36,300 nucleotides of DNA. Origin: Verrucomicrobiota bacterium (GTDB lineage: Bacteria > Verrucomicrobiota > Verrucomicrobiia > Chthoniobacterales > JACTMZ01). The notes under the pieces were generated by a model. It ran no database searches, was not told the origin of the DNA, and saw nothing but the letters and a program-made list of their open reading frames with translations. Position numbers and translations under genes: made by a program. The stretch lies in NCBI GenBank assembly GCA_027624625.1, contig JAQBWH010000019.1, positions 1-36,300 of the forward strand, written 5' to 3'. Shown one piece after another: positions 34,280 to 36,300 of the stretch (positions within the stretch are counted from its first letter, which is position 1; each line of letters begins with the position of its first letter).

Positions 34280-35371
34280 TCAATACCGCGGCGTTTTACC
34301 CAGCGCGTTGCGGACGATGGTTGCGGTGACGATGCTTTCCGGCCGGGCGAAGGCGGGAAAGACATCCTCGCTCGCCCCTTGCGCCTCGGCCCGCGCCGTC
34401 TGGTTCTCCGCCACCACGCGGAGCGAGAAGCCGTTGCGCTCGTCCGGCGTCAGGCGCAGCGCGACGCGTCCCGACCGCACGCGGCCTTGCAACGCGCGCT
34501 CGAGCGCCGCGAGATCGACCAACTCGCCGCGGATTTTGACCAAGTCATCGAGACGCCCGAGCACGCGCAGTTCCCCTCCGCGCAACTCGGCCCGGTCACT
34601 CGTGCCATACCAACCGTCACGCTTCGGATCCTCCCATCGCGTCCGGCCATCCTGGCCGAACATCATCCAACCGGTGAGCAAGGAGGGTCCGCGCAACTCC
34701 AACACCCCCTCGCCATCCAACCTCGCTTCCAGATGGCCGAGCAGGGGCAACCACCCCTCATGCTGGGCCTCGCTCCGCGCCGTGGCCACTTGGGAACCTG
34801 CTTCGGTCAGCCCGTAGCTGACCAGCAAGGGCCAACCCAAGGACTCCGCCCGTTCCCGCAGGCCGTTGTCCAAGGCACCGCCGCCCACCACCACGGCACG
34901 CAACCGCTCCGGGGCGGGCAAGCCCGCGGCAACCAGGTCATGGACCTGGGCCGGAACCAAGGCCGAGAGCGTTGCGCCGCAGTCCTCTGCCTTGAGGACA
35001 AACTCCGCCGCATTCCAGTCACCCAAGTAATGACCAGGCACTCCGGCTAACGCGGCACGCACCACGATGCCGAGACCTCCGACATGAAAGAGCGGCAAGG
35101 TGTTGACCCAGACATCCGCCGCGCCGGCGGCCAAGTGACGATTGACTGCGCGGGCGCTGGCCTCCAGCGCCCTCCGGGAGAGCGCCACGATTTTGAGACC
35201 GCCGCTGGTGCCCGAAGTCCCCAGCCACACGTGGTCCGCCAAATCGGGAAACTCCGCGGCCAAGACCCGGTTCCGCCAGACCGGGGCAAGGCGGGGGTTG
35301 AGCAGCAAAAGACTTCCGCCCGACTCCCAAGGAGGGCAACCCTCCCGCCACAAATCCAAGCCACGCCGCAT
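34280..35371 (-). CDS. menE: AMP-forming acyl-CoA ligase, probable O-succinylbenzoate-CoA ligase
   Basis: 363 residues, cytoplasmic ANL-superfamily enzyme. The adenylation P-loop is WLGTSGTSGGLKIVALS, followed by LPLFHVGGLGI, VVGGGALD and YGLTEAGSQVAT; the RDGWYGTSDRAEL block and hinge LGRLDDLVKIRGELVDL are clear, and the C-terminal lysine is in RNALGKTPRY. The shortened N-terminal domain is typical of MenE, which activates O-succinylbenzoate in menaquinone synthesis. The ATG at 35371 is chosen because the upstream extension to 35494 is Lys/Gly-rich and without similarity. Convergent with the MenI-like gene (16-bp gap). Confidence 0.78.
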   Translation of the reverse strand: MRRGLDLWREGCPPWESGGSLLLLNPRLAPVWRNRVLAAEFPDLADHVWLGTSGTSGGLKIVALSRRALEASARAVNRHLAAGAADVWVNTLPLFHVGGLGIVVRAALAGVPGHYLGDWNAAEFVLKAEDCGATLSALVPAQVHDLVAAGLPAPERLRAVVVGGGALDNGLRERAESLGWPLLVSYGLTEAGSQVATARSEAQHEGWLPLLGHLEARLDGEGVLELRGPSLLTGWMMFGQDGRTRWEDPKRDGWYGTSDRAELRGGELRVLGRLDDLVKIRGELVDLAALERALQGRVRSGRVALRLTPDERNGFSLRVVAENQTARAEAQGASEDVFPAFARPESIVTATIVRNALGKTPRY

Positions 35372-35542
35372 GGGTCCATCATCCGCCGGTCGGGCCGAAT
35401 TTCCCAAGGCAAATCCCCCGGCACCTTTTTTCTTTCCCGCTTTCCCAACGTTCGAACCCGCTTTTTCCTTGCCTCCAGGCCGCACTGCACGCACATTACG
35501 CGACCTTTCCGGCCCCGCCCCGCGGTGCCGCCGCTGTCAAAT

Positions 35543-35617
35543 GCCAGGGTAGCTCAGCGGTAGAGCAGGGGACTCATAAGCCCTTGGTCGGGAGTTCGAT
35601 TCTCCCCTCTGGCACCA
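35543..35617 (+). tRNA. tRNA-Met (CAU anticodon)
   Basis: The cloverleaf can be drawn by hand: acceptor GCCAGGG/CTCTGGC (one G-T pair), D-arm GCTC/GAGC, anticodon loop CTCATAA, T-arm GGGAG/CTCCC with TTCGATT, discriminator A, and an encoded CCA (35615-35617). The G1-C72 pair argues against an initiator. Elongator tRNA-Met is most likely; the lysidine-modified isoleucine tRNA, which also has CAU in DNA, is an alternative. Position 39 is G opposite A31, so the last anticodon-stem pair is an A-G mismatch. rpsT follows 18 nt later. Confidence 0.93.
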
Positions 35618-35635
35618 AAACAAGACACCACCAAT

Positions 35636-35902
35636 ATGGCCAACATCAAATCCGCCGCCAAACGCGCCCGCCAAACCAAAGTCCGCACGGCCCGCAACCG
35701 CAGCACCCTACGCAGCCTCAAAACCCTCGCGGGCAAAACGAAAGCTGCGCTCGGCACCAAGGACCAAAAAAGCGCGGCCGACAAGGCCCGCCAACTCGTC
35801 TCCGAACTCGACCGCGCGGTCAAACACGGCACCATTCATCGCAACGCGGCCAACCGCCGCAAAAGTTCCCTCGCCCGCCAACTCGCGGCTCTAGCTTCCT
35901 AG
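35636..35902 (+). CDS. rpsT: 30S ribosomal protein S20
   Basis: 88 residues, small-subunit protein binding the 5' domain of 16S rRNA. It begins MANIKSAAKRARQTKVRTA, with RNRSTLRSLKT, a long basic helix pair, and HGTIHRNAANRRKSSLARQL at the C-terminus, all family-typical. It starts 18 nt after the tRNA, with no terminator between, so the two are probably co-transcribed. Confidence 0.97.
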   Translation: MANIKSAAKRARQTKVRTARNRSTLRSLKTLAGKTKAALGTKDQKSAADKARQLVSELDRAVKHGTIHRNAANRRKSSLARQLAALAS

Positions 35903-35959
35903 GCCGCAGCGAGGAAAAACCGGCATACCTTTGCCGGTCGTTCCCGCACGGGGTCTTGA

Positions 35960-36300
35960 AAGGGGAGAGACACGTGCCTTGACCTGACCGGCAGCGGCAA
36001 AACGGGTCTTTGCCTTGCCCTTCTGGAGGAGGCTGCCACGGATGGCATTCCGGCACTCATGATCGACCCAAAGGGAGACCTGGGCAATCTTCTGCTCACC
36101 TTCCCCAACATGTCGGGGGAGGACTTTGTTCCGTGGGCCAATGAGGAAGAGGCCCGCACGGCCGGGGGTCTCGACCGCCGAATTCGCGCCTTCCGAGGCG
36201 GAAAAATGGCCAGTCCCCCGACCTGGCCGGCTTGATCGCCGCGGTGCAAGACCCGCCATTCGACAAAATCGGCGGGCTCCGAAACCGATGCGGAACTCCG
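35960..36300 (+). pseudogene. Fragmented HerA/DUF87-type ATPase gene
   Basis: Translated from the frame with Walker A, the sequence reads [20 protein letters not shown], then [19 protein letters not shown] and [14 protein letters not shown], the N-terminal ATPase region of a large HerA/DUF87-type bacterial ATPase. A stop (TGA 35957-35959) closes the frame and no start codon precedes the Walker A motif. Near 36166 the similarity moves to another frame ([13 protein letters not shown]) and near 36205 to a third ([16 protein letters not shown], then DPPFDKIG), which belongs much further along the protein. So the 5' end, an internal segment and frame are lost. Runs to the window edge. Family recognised by motif memory. 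Confidence 0.55.

Noticed and set aside
1..36300. CRISPR arrays, rRNA genes, insertion sequences with transposase, or phage genes
   Set aside because: No regularly spaced direct repeats, rRNA-like sequence, transposase motifs or phage structural genes were seen.

Overview
The window is high-GC, densely packed bacterial chromosome that most resembles Verrucomicrobiota (possibly an Opitutales-like lineage). The lineage-suggestive features are a PEP-CTERM protein, a protein of the verrucomicrobial TIGR02597 type, a [28 protein letters not shown] pseudopilin, a prepilin peptidase with a large cytoplasmic insertion, and several exported proteins with no recognisable family. Lipid-processing and envelope genes (Lnt, GmhA, CdsA, a lipobox protein) indicate a diderm. 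The assignment rests on gene content and is an inference.

Layout. 1-5574: the tail of an unidentified protein, a 1366-residue secreted GH16 laminarinase-type enzyme and a pseudopilin. 5635-8400: an unknown conserved 467-residue protein on the minus strand, then on the plus strand the C-terminal remnant of a sugar-binding protein coupled to an intact MalF-type permease with no MalG partner. 8401-10010 (minus): gmhA coupled to a prepilin peptidase. 10151-14345 (plus): a lipoprotein, then STAS protein, membrane-anchored GAF-PP2C phosphatase, grpE and dnaJ in a tight row. 14349-18844 (minus): cdsA-dxr-FmdB zinc ribbon-zinc-ribbon membrane protein-exported unknown. 18936-30718 (plus): tsaE-tsaB-PBP2, an ABCG-like transporter with two unknown envelope proteins, lnt, an AlgH-family protein, an altered O6-alkylguanine-transferase-like gene and adenine deaminase. 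30776-33726 (minus): a PEP-CTERM protein, the TIGR02597-type protein and a basic membrane-anchored TPR-like protein. 33856-35371: convergent MenI-like thioesterase and MenE-like ligase. 35543-35902: tRNA with CAU anticodon followed by rpsT. 35960-end: a decayed ATPase gene.

How it works together: most of the window is housekeeping (isoprenoid and phospholipid precursors, tRNA t6A modification, peptidoglycan elongation, lipoprotein maturation, chaperones, menaquinone, purine salvage) with envelope functions of unknown role interleaved. Many same-strand neighbours share 4-bp ATGA/GTGA/TTGA stop-start overlaps, so translational coupling is common. Three genes have a perfect TTGACA box and a -10 element ending only 6-9 nt before the start codon, which predicts leaderless mRNAs.

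The most notable items are the leaderless-promoter pattern, two decayed loci (the sugar transporter and the ATPase, the latter with a readable deletion junction), a heptamer repeat that appears to have entered an alkyltransferase gene in frame, a PBP2 with a cleavable-looking signal peptide, and an uncharacterised three-gene ABC transporter/envelope operon.
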